Translations under genes and position numbers: made by a program | Assembly: GCF_029873215.1 (NCBI RefSeq) | Contig: NZ_CP123620.1 | Span: 1,054,001-1,118,000 of the forward strand | Source: Nocardioides sp. BP30 | GTDB lineage: Bacteria; Actinomycetota; Actinomycetes; Propionibacteriales; Nocardioidaceae | Direction: 5' to 3' | Length of the DNA stretch: 64,000 nt | Shown: positions 16,712 to 28,205 of the stretch, in pieces | Layout of the letters: each line of letters starts with the position of its first letter | Numbering within the stretch: position 1 is the first letter of the stretch | Notes under the pieces: model-generated | Told to the model about the DNA's origin: nothing | Databases searched by the model: none | What the model saw: the letters and a program-made list of their open reading frames with translations, nothing else

Positions 16712-17491
16712 GTGACCAGCACCGCCACGCCGTACGCCGGCCCGGACGTCCTGACCGCCGTCGAGGACGCCCGTGCCGCGCTCGTCGCCGACCTCGGGCG
16801 CGATGCCGCCGACGTCGGTGAGCACCTGGCCCACGTCGTCGAGAGCGCCGGCGTCGTCACCCACCTGTTCGCCTGCACCCGCAAGGGGTACGTCGGGTGG
16901 CGCTGGTCGGTCACCGTGGCGCAGGTGGAGGACGGTCCGGTCACCGTCGACGAGCTGGTCCTCATCCCGGGCGAGGAGGCCATCGTGGCCCCGGCCTGGG
17001 TGCCCTACCGCGAGCGGATCAAGCCCGGCGACCTCTCGCCCGGCGACCTGCTGCCCGTCGGCGACGACGATCCTCGCCTGGTGCCGACCTACTCCTTCGG
17101 CGACGACCCGCTGGACCCGGACGCCAAGGCGCAGGTGCGCCAGGTCGCCCAGGAGCTCGGCCTGGGTCGGGTCCGCACGCTCAGCCCGGAGGGACACGAC
17201 GCGGCGGCCGAGCGCTGGTACGAGGGCGAGAGCGGGCCGCTGGCCCCGATCGCGCAGGCCGCGCCGCACCACTGCCACAGCTGTGGCTTCCTGATGCGGA
17301 TCGCCGGGCATCTGGCGCCGTACTTCGGGGTGTGCGCCAACGGCGACGCGAACGACGACGGCCGGGTGGTGAGCATGGACCACGGTTGTGGCGCGCACTC
17401 GGAGGTTCGGCTGTCGAAGAAGCAGGAGCCGCTGCCCGTCCCCGAGCCGGTGGTGGACACCATCACCCCCGACGACCTCGAGGGCTTCTAG
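16712..17491 (+). CDS. DUF3027 protein with Cys/His cluster
   Basis: A 259-residue actinobacterial protein of unknown function. The N-terminal ~130 residues (EDARAALVADLGRDAADVGEHL through PSFGDDPLD-like acid stretch) and a C-terminal Cys/His cluster define the family: CHSCGFLM, FGVCANG and MDHGCGAHSEVR could bind one zinc (CxxC plus C, H/C). GTG start at 16712 lies 31 bp from the divergent MFS start. Cytoplasmic, no membrane segment. Confidence 0.85.
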   Translation: MTSTATPYAGPDVLTAVEDARAALVADLGRDAADVGEHLAHVVESAGVVTHLFACTRKGYVGWRWSVTVAQVEDGPVTVDELVLIPGEEAIVAPAWVPYRERIKPGDLSPGDLLPVGDDDPRLVPTYSFGDDPLDPDAKAQVRQVAQELGLGRVRTLSPEGHDAAAERWYEGESGPLAPIAQAAPHHCHSCGFLMRIAGHLAPYFGVCANGDANDDGRVVSMDHGCGAHSEVRLSKKQEPLPVPEPVVDTITPDDLEGF

Positions 17492-17500
17492 CGGCGTGGT

Positions 17501-17523
17501 CCGCGGCTGAGGCTCAGCCGCGG
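17501..17523. terminator. short palindromic terminator between convergent genes
   Basis: Perfect 11-bp arms CCGCGGCTGAG and CTCAGCCGCGG separated by one G; in RNA the loop would open to about 5 nt. It overlaps the TGA of the minus-strand DUF2530 gene (17514-17516) and follows the DUF3027 stop by 9 bp. Confidence 0.55.
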
Positions 17524-17786
17524 TTGCGAGCGCGCCGGCGGCGGCAGTACTCCACCCCGAGAGCCCCGAGCCCGAATCCGGCCAGGCACGTCCACAGCCA
17601 CCATCCGTGGCCGTCCTCGCGCAGCCGGCCGTAGAACGGCAGCATGCCGAGGAAGGCGACCAGCCAGACCAGGGTGCCGACCTCGACCGCGCGCACCCCG
17701 TCCACGTCGAGGGGCGGTACGTCGGGGACCGGTCGCCGGGGCTGGTGCTGCACGCGCACACCGTAGCGCGCAGGAATAGTTAGCAT
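17514..17786 (-). CDS. DUF2530 small membrane protein
   Basis: An 81-90-residue protein with two hydrophobic segments (VGTLVWLVAFLGMLPFYG and WWLWTCLAGFGLGALGVEY), preceded by PLDVDGVRAVEVG and ending in a basic RRRRARNRG tail; this is the actinobacterial DUF2530 pattern, function unknown. The start could be ATG 17786 or GTG 17759 (VRVQHQPRRP); neither has a strong ribosome-binding site. It diverges from the MarR gene. Confidence 0.78.
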   Translation of the reverse strand: MLTIPARYGVRVQHQPRRPVPDVPPLDVDGVRAVEVGTLVWLVAFLGMLPFYGRLREDGHGWWLWTCLAGFGLGALGVEYCRRRRARNRG

Positions 17787-17809
17787 CGGTAATGAGTTAA
17801 CCTCACGAT

Positions 17810-18253
17810 ATGACTTCTTCGGGTGCTTCGAGCAGCGACGCCGGCCTGGCCAGCGACCTGCGGCTCTCGGTGATGCGGCTGCGTCGGCGGTTGGTCTCCG
17901 AGCGCCATCCCGACAACGACCTGTCGATCGGCGCGATGTCAGTGCTCGCCGGGCTCGAGCGCTTCGGCGACATGACGCTCGGCGCCCTGGCCCAGCGCGA
18001 GCGGGTGCAGCCGCCGAGCATGACCCGCACGGTCAACTGCCTGGAGGACGGCGGTTACGCCGTGCGGCAGCCCAGTGACACCGACCGCCGCCAGGTGGTC
18101 GTCTCGCTGACCGACAGGGGCCGAGAGACCCTGCTGGCCGACCGTGCCCGCCGCAACGAGTGGCTGGCCCAGCGGCTGGCCGACCTGACCGACGCGGAGC
18201 GCGCCATCCTGCGCGACGCCGCCCCCATCCTCGAAAGGATCGCCCACGAGTGA
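17810..18253 (+). CDS. MarR-family transcriptional regulator
   Basis: A 147-residue winged-helix repressor. The recognition region LGALAQRERVQPPSMTRTVNCLE and the wing RQPSDTDRRQVVVSLTDRG are typical of MarR. Its stop overlaps the start of the MFS exporter (GTGA), so it most likely controls that exporter. The AT-rich gap before it (17776-17809) contains TTAG and GTTAAC half-sites flanking a short spacer, a plausible autoregulatory operator. A MarR gene in this position next to the DUF2530 gene is also seen in mycobacteria. Confidence 0.92.
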   Translation: MTSSGASSSDAGLASDLRLSVMRLRRRLVSERHPDNDLSIGAMSVLAGLERFGDMTLGALAQRERVQPPSMTRTVNCLEDGGYAVRQPSDTDRRQVVVSLTDRGRETLLADRARRNEWLAQRLADLTDAERAILRDAAPILERIAHE

Positions 18254-19554
18254 GCCCTACGTTCCGAGCCCTGCGCAACCCCAACTACCGCCTGTACCTG
18301 GTGGGGAGCGTCGTCTCCAACACCGGTACCTGGCTGCAGCGCACCGCTCAGGACTGGCTCGTGCTCAAGCCCCTGCACGGCGGCGGCACCGACCTGGGTG
18401 TCGTCACGGCCCTGCAGTTCCTGCCGGTCCTGCTGCTGACGCCGTACGCCGGGGTCGTCGCCGACCGCTTCCCCAAGCGCCGCATGCTGCAGCTGACCCA
18501 GCTGTCGATGGCGGCGGCCTCGCTGCTGCTCGGTGTCCTCGCCCTCTCGGGCGCGGCGCAGATCTGGATGGTCTACGTCCTCAGCTTCGTCTTCGGTGTC
18601 GGCGCCGCCTTCGACGTGCCCGCCCGGCAGTCGTTCGTCTCCGAGATGGTCGGGCCTGACGACCTGACCAACGCGGTGGGCCTCAACTCGGCTGCGTTCA
18701 ACACCGCGCGCATCGTCGGTCCGGCCCTGGCCGGCCTCCTCATCGCCGCGTTCGGCGGGGGAGCGACGGCGACCGGCATCGTCATCCTGCTCAACGCCGT
18801 CTCCTACCTGGCCGTGATCGTCCAGCTGGAGCGGATGAACACCGCGCTGCTGCGGATCGTGCCGAGTCGCGTGCGCGGGCGTGGGGCGCTGATGGACGGG
18901 GTGCGCTACGTCCGCACGCAGCCCACCATGCTGTTCGTGCTGGTGCTGGTGTTCTTCGCCGGCACGTTCGGCATGAACTTCCAGCTCACCTCCTCGCTGA
19001 TGGCGACCCAGGTCTTCGGCAAGGGCGCCGGCGAGTTCGGCCTGCTCGGCTCGACGCTGGCGATCGGCTCGTTGGCCGGGGCGCTGCTCGCCGCCCGGCG
19101 CACCACCATCCCGCTGCGGCTGCTGGCGTTCGCCGCGACCGGGTTCGGGGTCGCGGAGATCGTCGCGGGCAGCCTCCCGTCGTACGTTGCCTTCGCGATC
19201 TTCTCCCCGGTCATCGGGTTCTGCACGATCACGCTGCTGAACAGCTCCAACGCCACCATCCAGGTCACCTCGGACCCGGCGATGCGGGGCCGCTCGATGG
19301 CCCTCTACATGACGGTCGTGCAGGGCGGTACGCCGATCGGGGCGCCGTTGATCGGGTGGGTCGGCCAGGCTTGCGGTGCGCGCTGGACGCTGTGGGTGGG
19401 CGGCTCGATGGTCCTGCTCGGCGTGGTGCTGGCGATCGCGCTCCTCGCCCGCCTGCGAGGCGGCCTCTCCAGCGTTTTGACCCCCCTGAACCCGCCCGGT
19501 AGCCTTGTGAATCGTGTCTGGGACGACCAGGCCGTCGCGCGTGCTCGGAAGTAG
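18250..19554 (+). CDS. MFS exporter (EntS/MFS_3 type)
   Basis: A 434-residue major facilitator beginning MSPTFRALRNPNYRLYLVGSVVSNTGTWLQRTAQDWLVL-type, the signature N-terminus of MFS_3/EntS-like exporters, with about 12 membrane segments and a loop motif GVVADRFPKRRML. Probably a drug or metabolite exporter under the coupled MarR regulator. The C-terminal ~25 residues (after LLARLRGG) are hydrophilic and are encoded by the sequence that carries the rpsL promoter, so the tail may not be functionally constrained. Confidence 0.9.
   Translation: MSPTFRALRNPNYRLYLVGSVVSNTGTWLQRTAQDWLVLKPLHGGGTDLGVVTALQFLPVLLLTPYAGVVADRFPKRRMLQLTQLSMAAASLLLGVLALSGAAQIWMVYVLSFVFGVGAAFDVPARQSFVSEMVGPDDLTNAVGLNSAAFNTARIVGPALAGLLIAAFGGGATATGIVILLNAVSYLAVIVQLERMNTALLRIVPSRVRGRGALMDGVRYVRTQPTMLFVLVLVFFAGTFGMNFQLTSSLMATQVFGKGAGEFGLLGSTLAIGSLAGALLAARRTTIPLRLLAFAATGFGVAEIVAGSLPSYVAFAIFSPVIGFCTITLLNSSNATIQVTSDPAMRGRSMALYMTVVQGGTPIGAPLIGWVGQACGARWTLWVGGSMVLLGVVLAIALLARLRGGLSSVLTPLNPPGSLVNRVWDDQAVARARK
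19477..19505 (+). promoter_or_regulatory. predicted promoter of the str operon
   Basis: -35 TTGACC (19477-19482), 17-bp spacer, -10 TAGCCT (19500-19505), close to the actinobacterial sigma-70-type consensus. It lies inside the 3' end of the MFS gene and would give an rpsL leader of about 220 nt. Confidence 0.65.
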
Positions 19555-19731
19555 GGCCTCGGATCAGGATCGAGGCTCCCGGGGACGCACGCCACGCTGA
19601 GACAGGGCGACACGCCCGACCTCGGGGGTGAGGCGGGACCGGTCGGTAGTGCACCACTCGGACACGAATCGCACGAGTCCTTCGCGGCAGGTCGTCGCGT
19701 CGTGAGAGCAGAAAAGAAGGGGAACCACCAG
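19555..19731 (+). promoter_or_regulatory. rpsL leader with motif shared with the S10 leader
   Basis: Non-coding leader of the str operon. A 23-nt segment at 19607-19629 (starting GCGACACGCCCGACC) is identical at 22 of 23 positions to 31103-31125 upstream of rpsJ. Conservation in front of two ribosomal operons suggests a cis-acting RNA or DNA control element. The core CCCGACCTCGGG can form a 5-bp stem here. The likely ribosome-binding site AAGGGG lies at the end of the leader. Confidence 0.65.
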
Positions 19732-20103
19732 GTGCCCACCATTCAGCAGTTGGTCCGCAAGGGCCGCCAGGACAAGGCGTCGAAGACCAAGACGCCTGCC
19801 CTGAAGGGGTCTCCGCAGCGCCGTGGCGTCTGCACCCGCGTCTACACCACCACGCCGAAGAAGCCGAACTCCGCGCTCCGTAAGGTCGCCCGCGTGCGCC
19901 TGTCGAGCGGCGTCGAGGTCACCGCTTACATCCCCGGTGTGGGTCACAACCTGCAGGAGCACTCGATCGTGCTCGTCCGCGGCGGCCGTGTGAAGGACCT
20001 TCCCGGCGTCCGCTACAAGATCATCCGTGGCACCCTCGACACGCAGGGTGTGAAGAACCGCAAGCAGGCCCGGTCGCGTTACGGCGCCAAGAAGGAGAAG
20101 TGA
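19732..20103 (+). CDS. rpsL: 30S ribosomal protein S12
   Basis: S12, 123 residues, at the decoding centre of the 30S subunit. [26 protein letters not shown] and [10 protein letters not shown] are hallmark segments. Lys43 and Lys88 (in KKPNSA and GRVKDLPG) are wild type, so no classical streptomycin-resistance substitution is present. GTG start at 19732, with AAGGGG upstream; an in-frame GTG at 19702 would add 10 non-conserved residues. Confidence 0.98.
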   Translation: MPTIQQLVRKGRQDKASKTKTPALKGSPQRRGVCTRVYTTTPKKPNSALRKVARVRLSSGVEVTAYIPGVGHNLQEHSIVLVRGGRVKDLPGVRYKIIRGTLDTQGVKNRKQARSRYGAKKEK

Positions 20104-20104
20104 G

Positions 20105-20575
20105 ATGCCTCGTAAGGGTCCCGCTCCCAAGCGTCCGATCGACGTCGACCCGGTCTACGGCTCGCAGCTGGTCACCCAGCTGGTGAGCAAGGTGCTGCAG
20201 GACGGCAAGAAGCAGGTCGCCCAGCGCATCGTCTACACCGCCCTGGAGGGTTGCCGCGAGAAGACCGGCACCGACCCCGTCGTGACGCTCAAGCGCGCGA
20301 TGGACAACGTGAAGCCGGCCATCGAGGTCAAGTCCCGCCGCGTCGGCGGCGCGACCTACCAGGTCCCGATCGAGGTCAAGGGCACGCGCGGCACCACGCT
20401 CGCGCTGCGCTGGCTGGTCGGCTACGCCCAGGACCGTCGCGAGAAGACGATGGCCGAGCGCCTCATGAACGAGATCCTCGACGCGAGCAACGGCCTCGGC
20501 GCCGCTGTGAAGAAGCGCGAGGACACCCACAAGATGGCCGAGTCCAACAAGGCCTTCGCGCACTACCGCTGGTGA
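20105..20575 (+). CDS. rpsG: 30S ribosomal protein S7
   Basis: S7, 156 residues, assembles the head of the 30S subunit on 16S rRNA. It starts [20 protein letters not shown] and ends AHYRW, normal length for bacteria. One base separates it from rpsL. In many bacteria S7 is the translational repressor of the str operon. Confidence 0.98.
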   Translation: MPRKGPAPKRPIDVDPVYGSQLVTQLVSKVLQDGKKQVAQRIVYTALEGCREKTGTDPVVTLKRAMDNVKPAIEVKSRRVGGATYQVPIEVKGTRGTTLALRWLVGYAQDRREKTMAERLMNEILDASNGLGAAVKKREDTHKMAESNKAFAHYRW

Positions 20576-20582
20576 CCTAAGG

Positions 20583-20608
20583 GCAGGGGCCCGAGCGCGG
20601 GCCCCTGC
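20583..20608 (+). terminator. hairpin between rpsG and fusA
   Basis: Perfect 11-bp arms GCAGGGGCCCG and CGGGCCCCTGC with an AGCG loop. There is no U-tract, and fusA follows in the same operon, so this is more likely an attenuator or mRNA-processing/stability element than a full terminator. Confidence 0.6.
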
Positions 20609-20649
20609 TCCACCTGCTCCACCCAAGACTTCAAAGGAACGCTGACACA

Positions 20650-22773
<2,124 letters not shown>

Positions 22774-22843
22774 TCGTCCGGGGCTTCGGCACCATCCACT
22801 CTCAGTACGAGTCAAGTAACAAAACACACCAGGAGGAGCCCCA

Positions 22844-24037
<1,194 letters not shown>

Positions 24038-24044
24038 TCTGAAC

Positions 24045-24078
24045 AAGAGGCGCCGAAGCTACGGCTTCGGCGCCTCTT
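24045..24078 (+). terminator. str operon terminator
   Basis: Perfect 15-bp stem (24045-24059 with 24064-24078) and a TACG loop, 7 bp after the tuf stop. High GC content, no long U-run, as usual in actinobacteria. Confidence 0.85.
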
Positions 24079-24129
24079 GGCATGCGTGGGGGAGTGCGGG
24101 CGATCGGTCCTTCCCCTCCTACGCACCGC

Positions 24130-24177
24130 AGCGACGAAGAACCCCCGAGCCGGACGGCTCGGGGGTTCTTCGTCGCT
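24130..24177. terminator. 22-bp-stem bidirectional terminator
   Basis: Perfect 22-bp stem (24130-24151 with 24156-24177) with a GGAC loop. It lies between the convergent tuf and secreted-protein genes and would terminate both. Each strand carries TT/CTT-rich sequence on the 3' side. Confidence 0.88.
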
Positions 24178-24187
24178 GGGTCGGTCC

Positions 24188-24970
24188 TCAGCAGGCGTCG
24201 GCGTACGTGGTCTTGTGCGGTCGTGGCGCGGCGGTCGACTTGGTGTCGGGCTTGCGCAGCGTCCAGTAGCGCAGCCAGTCCATCTGCATGCGGGCCGGGT
24301 CCATCCGCTCTCCCTGGGTGGCCTGCAGCCGGAACCGCACGGTCATCGGTGCACCCGACAGCGCCGCGGGGCGGGTCTCGGTGGCCACGACGTGGGCGTC
24401 GACGAACCATGAGATCCGCTTGCCCGTGACTTCGACGGCGAAGGTGTGCCAGTGGTCGCCGGTGAAGGACTGCCCCCGCGGTCGCACCGTCGTGGTGAAC
24501 GCCAGGTTCGGGAGCGCGTTGATGGCGAGACCGGCCTTGTTCTGACCCGCCTTCTGGTCCTCGAACGTGAGGTCCTGGGCGCCGCAGTGCCGCCCGCTGC
24601 GAGCGACGGGCACCAGCGAGGTCTGCAGCCGGTAGGCGGTGTGTGCGGTGCCGTACTGCCGCCCGCGCCAGCGGATCTCCCAGCGCCCTCGAGCGTGACC
24701 TGCTCCATCCAGGGTGGCGGTGACGTCGCCACTGCGGCCGCCGAGCAGCGTGAGCATGCCGTTCTGCGTGCGCACGTCGCCCCGGGTCCGCCACTGCGGC
24801 CCGAGGGGGCCGACGAACTCGTAGCGCTTGGCGACCGGGTACCAGCCGAACGTGTTGCCGGCGTGCACGGGCCCGGGGACCGGCGCCGCGGAGGCGGGAG
24901 CGGCGAGCAGCGGCAGGGCCAGCAGCCCGGCCGCGGCCGCCGCGGGGCGGGTGAGTCGTTCCGAGAACAT
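24188..24970 (-). CDS. secreted jelly-roll (GH16/concanavalin-like) protein
   Basis: A 260-residue exported protein: signal peptide MFSERLTRPAAAAAGLLALPLLAAPASA, cleavage after ASA near residue 28. The mature part resembles the beta-jelly roll of GH16-like proteins: GRWEIRWRGRQYGTAHTAYRL in mid-protein and DHWHTFAVEVTGKRISWFVDAHVV followed by QMDWLRYW near the end. The ExDxxE catalytic signature of GH16 was not found, so glycan binding or an altered activity is possible. A Cys pair (RHCGAQ, YADAC) may form a disulfide. Convergent with tuf, divergent from trmB. Confidence 0.7.
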   Translation of the reverse strand: MFSERLTRPAAAAAGLLALPLLAAPASAAPVPGPVHAGNTFGWYPVAKRYEFVGPLGPQWRTRGDVRTQNGMLTLLGGRSGDVTATLDGAGHARGRWEIRWRGRQYGTAHTAYRLQTSLVPVARSGRHCGAQDLTFEDQKAGQNKAGLAINALPNLAFTTTVRPRGQSFTGDHWHTFAVEVTGKRISWFVDAHVVATETRPAALSGAPMTVRFRLQATQGERMDPARMQMDWLRYWTLRKPDTKSTAAPRPHKTTYADAC

Positions 24971-25023
24971 CGCGCCAGGCTACCCAGGCACGCGGTCCCG
25001 GCCACATCCTGGACAATGGCTCC

Positions 25024-25740
25024 ATGCCTGGTGCCGTCGACCCTGCCCGCCCCGGAGTCCGCCTCACCGACGACGGGCGCCCCGTGCGTGAGGTGGTCAG
25101 CTACACCCGGCGGGGCGGTCGTCTCACGCCGGCACAGCAGCAGGCCTGGGACGCCCGTGCGCGGGAGTGGGTCGTCCCCGAGGAGGACGTCGCCGCCGAC
25201 GGGTTCAGCTGGTCGGAGCGCTTCGGTCGGGACGCAGCGATCCTGGTCGAGATCGGCTCCGGCGTGGGGGAGGCCCTGGCGACGGTGGCCCGCCCCGAGC
25301 ACAACGTCATCGGGATCGAGGTGTGGAAGCCGGGTGTCGCCGACACCCTGCGGCGTCTGGAGAAGGCCGGGATCGACAACGTCCGGATGTGCAGCGTCGA
25401 TGCGGTCTGGGTCCTCGAGCACACGCTGGCGCCGGGGCAGCTGAGCGAGCTGTGGACCTTCTTCCCGGATCCGTGGCACAAGGCGCGACACCACAAGCGC
25501 CGGCTGGTGAGCCCGTCGTTCGCCCGCCTGGTCGCCTCGCGGCTGGCCCCGGGCGGTGTCTGGAGGCTCGCGACCGACTGGGCGGACTACGCCGATCAGA
25601 TGGTCGAGGTGCTCGATGCGGAACCGGCCCTGTCCGGGGGCGTCGTTCCCCGCTGGTCGGAGCGACCGCAGACGAAGTTCGAGCGCAAGGGCGCGGCCAA
25701 GGACCGCCGCATCGCCGACCTGGCCTACGTGCGCGTCTGA
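25024..25740 (+). CDS. trmB: tRNA (guanine-N7-)-methyltransferase
   Basis: TrmB, 238 residues, methylates G46 in the tRNA variable loop using SAM. ILVEIGSGVGEAL is the SAM-binding motif, FPDPWHKARHHKRRLV is the characteristic TrmB motif, and the C-terminal TKFERKGAAKDRRIADLAY matches the family. ATG at 25024. A housekeeping gene placed between the str and S10 operons here. Confidence 0.95.
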   Translation: MPGAVDPARPGVRLTDDGRPVREVVSYTRRGGRLTPAQQQAWDARAREWVVPEEDVAADGFSWSERFGRDAAILVEIGSGVGEALATVARPEHNVIGIEVWKPGVADTLRRLEKAGIDNVRMCSVDAVWVLEHTLAPGQLSELWTFFPDPWHKARHHKRRLVSPSFARLVASRLAPGGVWRLATDWADYADQMVEVLDAEPALSGGVVPRWSERPQTKFERKGAAKDRRIADLAYVRV

Positions 25741-25779
25741 GCCGGCCGGAAGCGGGTCAGGATTCGTCGACAGCGGATA

Positions 25780-25793
25780 TGGGAGCGCTCCCA
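25780..25793. promoter_or_regulatory. LacI-family operator (CebR/CelR-type palindrome)
   Basis: TGGGAGCGCTCCCA, a perfect 14-bp palindrome identical to the known binding site of CebR/CelR-type LacI regulators of cellobiose genes in actinobacteria. It lies 22 bp before the GH1 start, just upstream of a possible -10 TAGCAT (25803-25808). The same sequence recurs at 30801-30814. Confidence 0.9.
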
Positions 25794-25814
25794 TTTTCCC
25801 GCTAGCATGGCGGC

Positions 25815-27191
25815 ATGACCCTCCACCTGCCCGCCGGTCCGGCGCTGTCGTTCGGCGCCGCGAGCGCGTCCTACCAGATCGAGGGCGCCATCGCCGAGGA
25901 CGGGCGCGGCCCGTCGATCTGGGACACCTTCACCCAGGTGCCCGGGGCGACGAAGGACGGCAAGGACGGCTCGCTCGCCTGCGACTCCTACCACCGCTAC
26001 CGCGAGGATGTGGATCTCGTCGCCGAGCTGGGCGCGGATCTCTACCGCTTCTCGGTGGCGTGGCCGCGCGTCATCCCCACCGGTGACGGGGCGGTGGAGC
26101 CTCGAGGTCTGGCGTACTACGACCGGCTCGTCGACGCGCTGCTGGAGCGGGGCGTCACCCCGACCGGGACGTTCTACCACTGGGACCTGCCGCAGATCCT
26201 GGAGGACAGGGGCGGCTGGCTGGTCCGCGACACCGCCTACGCCTTCGCCGACTACGCGATGGTCGTGCACGAGCATCTCGGTGACCGGGTCAAGGTCTGG
26301 GCGACCCACAACGAGCCCTGGTGCGCCGCCTACCTCGGCTACGCCGCCGGCATCCACGCACCCGGCCGTCGGGAGGGTGGCGACGCCCACCGGGCGGCCC
26401 ACCACCTCCTGCTGGGTCACGGGCTGGCCGCCGAGCGCCTGCACGCGGCCGGCTGCCAGGACGTGGGCATCGTGCTCAACCTCGCCCCGGTATGGCCCGA
26501 GGCGGAGGTCGACCCGGCGGCCGCCGACGGCATCGATGCCATCCGCAACCGGGTCTGGCTCGGCCCCCTCGTCGACGGCGCGTATGACGCCGGCCTCCTG
26601 CGCGTCGCTCCGGTCCTCGCCGAGGCCGACCTCGTCCGGCCCGGCGACCTCGACTTGATCCGCGGCTCGGCCGACTGGATGGGCGTCAACTACTACACCC
26701 CGGTCCGTCCCGGCCCCGCGCAACCGACGCCGGCAGGGGAGACGCGGCACCCGGAGACCGATGCCTATCCGGGGGTCGAGCCGGTGACGTTCGTGGTGCG
26801 CGAGCCGCGCACCGACATCGGCTGGGAGGTCGACGCCTACGGGCTGGAGGAGCTGCTCCTGGACACCCACAAGCGCACCGGCCTGCCCTTGATGGTCACC
26901 GAGAACGGCGCGGCGTACGACGACGCGCTCGTGGTCGAGGTGCCAGGAGTCGGCCGGATCGTGCAGGACGAGGACCGGCGGTCCTACCTCGAGACCCACA
27001 TCGCCGCGACCGAGCGGGCCCGTGAGGCCGGCGCGGACGTGCGCGGCTACATCGTGTGGACGCTGCTGGACAACTTCGAGTGGGCCGAGGGCTACACGAA
27101 GTACTTCGGCATCGTCCATGTGGATCCGCAGAACCAGCAGCGCACGCCGAAGGCGTCCTACCGCTGGCTCCAGGAGCGCTTGCGCGGCTGA
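25815..27191 (+). CDS. GH1 beta-glucosidase
   Basis: Glycoside hydrolase family 1 enzyme, 458 residues, retaining mechanism. Acid/base Glu167 in THNEPW and nucleophile Glu363 in VTENGA are intact; FGAASASYQIEGA at the N-terminus and YFGIVHVD near the C-terminus complete the family pattern. No signal peptide, so it cleaves imported beta-glucosides (cellobiose is the best guess from the operator) in the cytoplasm. The short distance from the -10 to the ATG suggests an almost leaderless mRNA repressed from the operator at 25780. Confidence 0.95.
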   Translation: MTLHLPAGPALSFGAASASYQIEGAIAEDGRGPSIWDTFTQVPGATKDGKDGSLACDSYHRYREDVDLVAELGADLYRFSVAWPRVIPTGDGAVEPRGLAYYDRLVDALLERGVTPTGTFYHWDLPQILEDRGGWLVRDTAYAFADYAMVVHEHLGDRVKVWATHNEPWCAAYLGYAAGIHAPGRREGGDAHRAAHHLLLGHGLAAERLHAAGCQDVGIVLNLAPVWPEAEVDPAAADGIDAIRNRVWLGPLVDGAYDAGLLRVAPVLAEADLVRPGDLDLIRGSADWMGVNYYTPVRPGPAQPTPAGETRHPETDAYPGVEPVTFVVREPRTDIGWEVDAYGLEELLLDTHKRTGLPLMVTENGAAYDDALVVEVPGVGRIVQDEDRRSYLETHIAATERAREAGADVRGYIVWTLLDNFEWAEGYTKYFGIVHVDPQNQQRTPKASYRWLQERLRG

Positions 27192-27222
27192 CCTCCGTTG
27201 CCTGCCGTCCCGCGCACAGCGA

Positions 27223-27258
27223 CAGGGCCCGGCACCTCGATCGAGGTGCCGGGCCCTG
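27223..27258. terminator. perfect 36-bp palindromic bidirectional terminator
   Basis: Two 18-nt arms (27223-27240 and 27241-27258) are exact reverse complements, so the RNA would fold with a TCGA tetraloop and a 16-bp stem. It sits between the convergent glucosidase and permease genes. Confidence 0.85.
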
Positions 27259-27269
27259 GTCGTCGCTGC

Positions 27270-28205
27270 TCAGCCCTTGACGCTGCCCGCGAGCAGGCCG
27301 CGGACGAAGAAGCGCTGCATGGCGAGGAAGACGATCAGCGGGATCACCATCGAGACGAACGCACCGGCGGTCAGGAGGGGCCAGTCCTGCCCGCGGGTGC
27401 CGGTGAGGTCGGTGAGCGCCTTGGTCAACGGTGGCGTGGACTGGCCGAAGATGATCGCCACCAGCAGGTCGTTCCAGACCCAGAGGAACTGCAGCACCGC
27501 GAAGGCGGCGATCGCCGGCATCATCAGCGGGAGCATGATGCGGGCGAAGATCTGCACGTGCCCGGCCCCGTCGACCCGGGCCGACTCCACCAGCTCGCCC
27601 GGGATCTCCCGCATGAAGTTGTGCAGCAGGAAGATCGCCAGCGGCAGCGCGAAGATCGTGTGTGAGAGCCAGACCGAATACAACCCGCCCGCCGGCGGGT
27701 TCTGCCCGCCGTGGATCGGCATCAGGTTGAACGGCGGCTTGTTGTAGAGCTTCAGCAGCGGGATCAGGCAGACCTGGATCGGCACGATCTGGAGCGCGAA
27801 GACCATCACGAACAGGAAGTTCTTGGCCGGGAACCTCATCCAGGCGAAGGCGTAGGCAGCCATCGTGGCCAGGAAGATCGGGATGATCACGGCCGGCAGC
27901 GTGATGACGATGGTGTTGACCAGGTTGCCGGTGAGGTCGGTCTGCGAACCCGAGGAGAGCACCTGGCGATAGTTGTCGAGGGTGAAGTGGGGGCTGGTGA
28001 AGACATGCCACCACCCGGTCGTCTTCACGTCGGTCTCGGGGCGGAACGAGGAGATCAGCAACCCGGCGGTCGGCACCGTCCACACCACGGCGAGCACGAC
28101 CGCTGCCAGCGAGGCCCAGGGGGAGGTCAGCGCCTGCTTGGCGGCCGTGGGGGTGGAGATGACGGGCGCCTCGGCCATCGCTCCTTCGGGGATCACGGTC
28201 GTCAT
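27270..28205 (-). CDS. carbohydrate ABC transporter permease (second permease)
   Basis: A 311-residue inner-membrane permease of the MalG/AglG type with a hydrophilic N-terminus and about six membrane segments. The EAA-type loop for ATPase contact is PGELVESARVDGAGHVQIFARIMLP-like. ATG at 28205 overlaps the stop of the first permease (ATGA). With the adjacent permease it forms the channel of a sugar importer. Confidence 0.92.
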   Translation of the reverse strand: MTTVIPEGAMAEAPVISTPTAAKQALTSPWASLAAVVLAVVWTVPTAGLLISSFRPETDVKTTGWWHVFTSPHFTLDNYRQVLSSGSQTDLTGNLVNTIVITLPAVIIPIFLATMAAYAFAWMRFPAKNFLFVMVFALQIVPIQVCLIPLLKLYNKPPFNLMPIHGGQNPPAGGLYSVWLSHTIFALPLAIFLLHNFMREIPGELVESARVDGAGHVQIFARIMLPLMMPAIAAFAVLQFLWVWNDLLVAIIFGQSTPPLTKALTDLTGTRGQDWPLLTAGAFVSMVIPLIVFLAMQRFFVRGLLAGSVKG

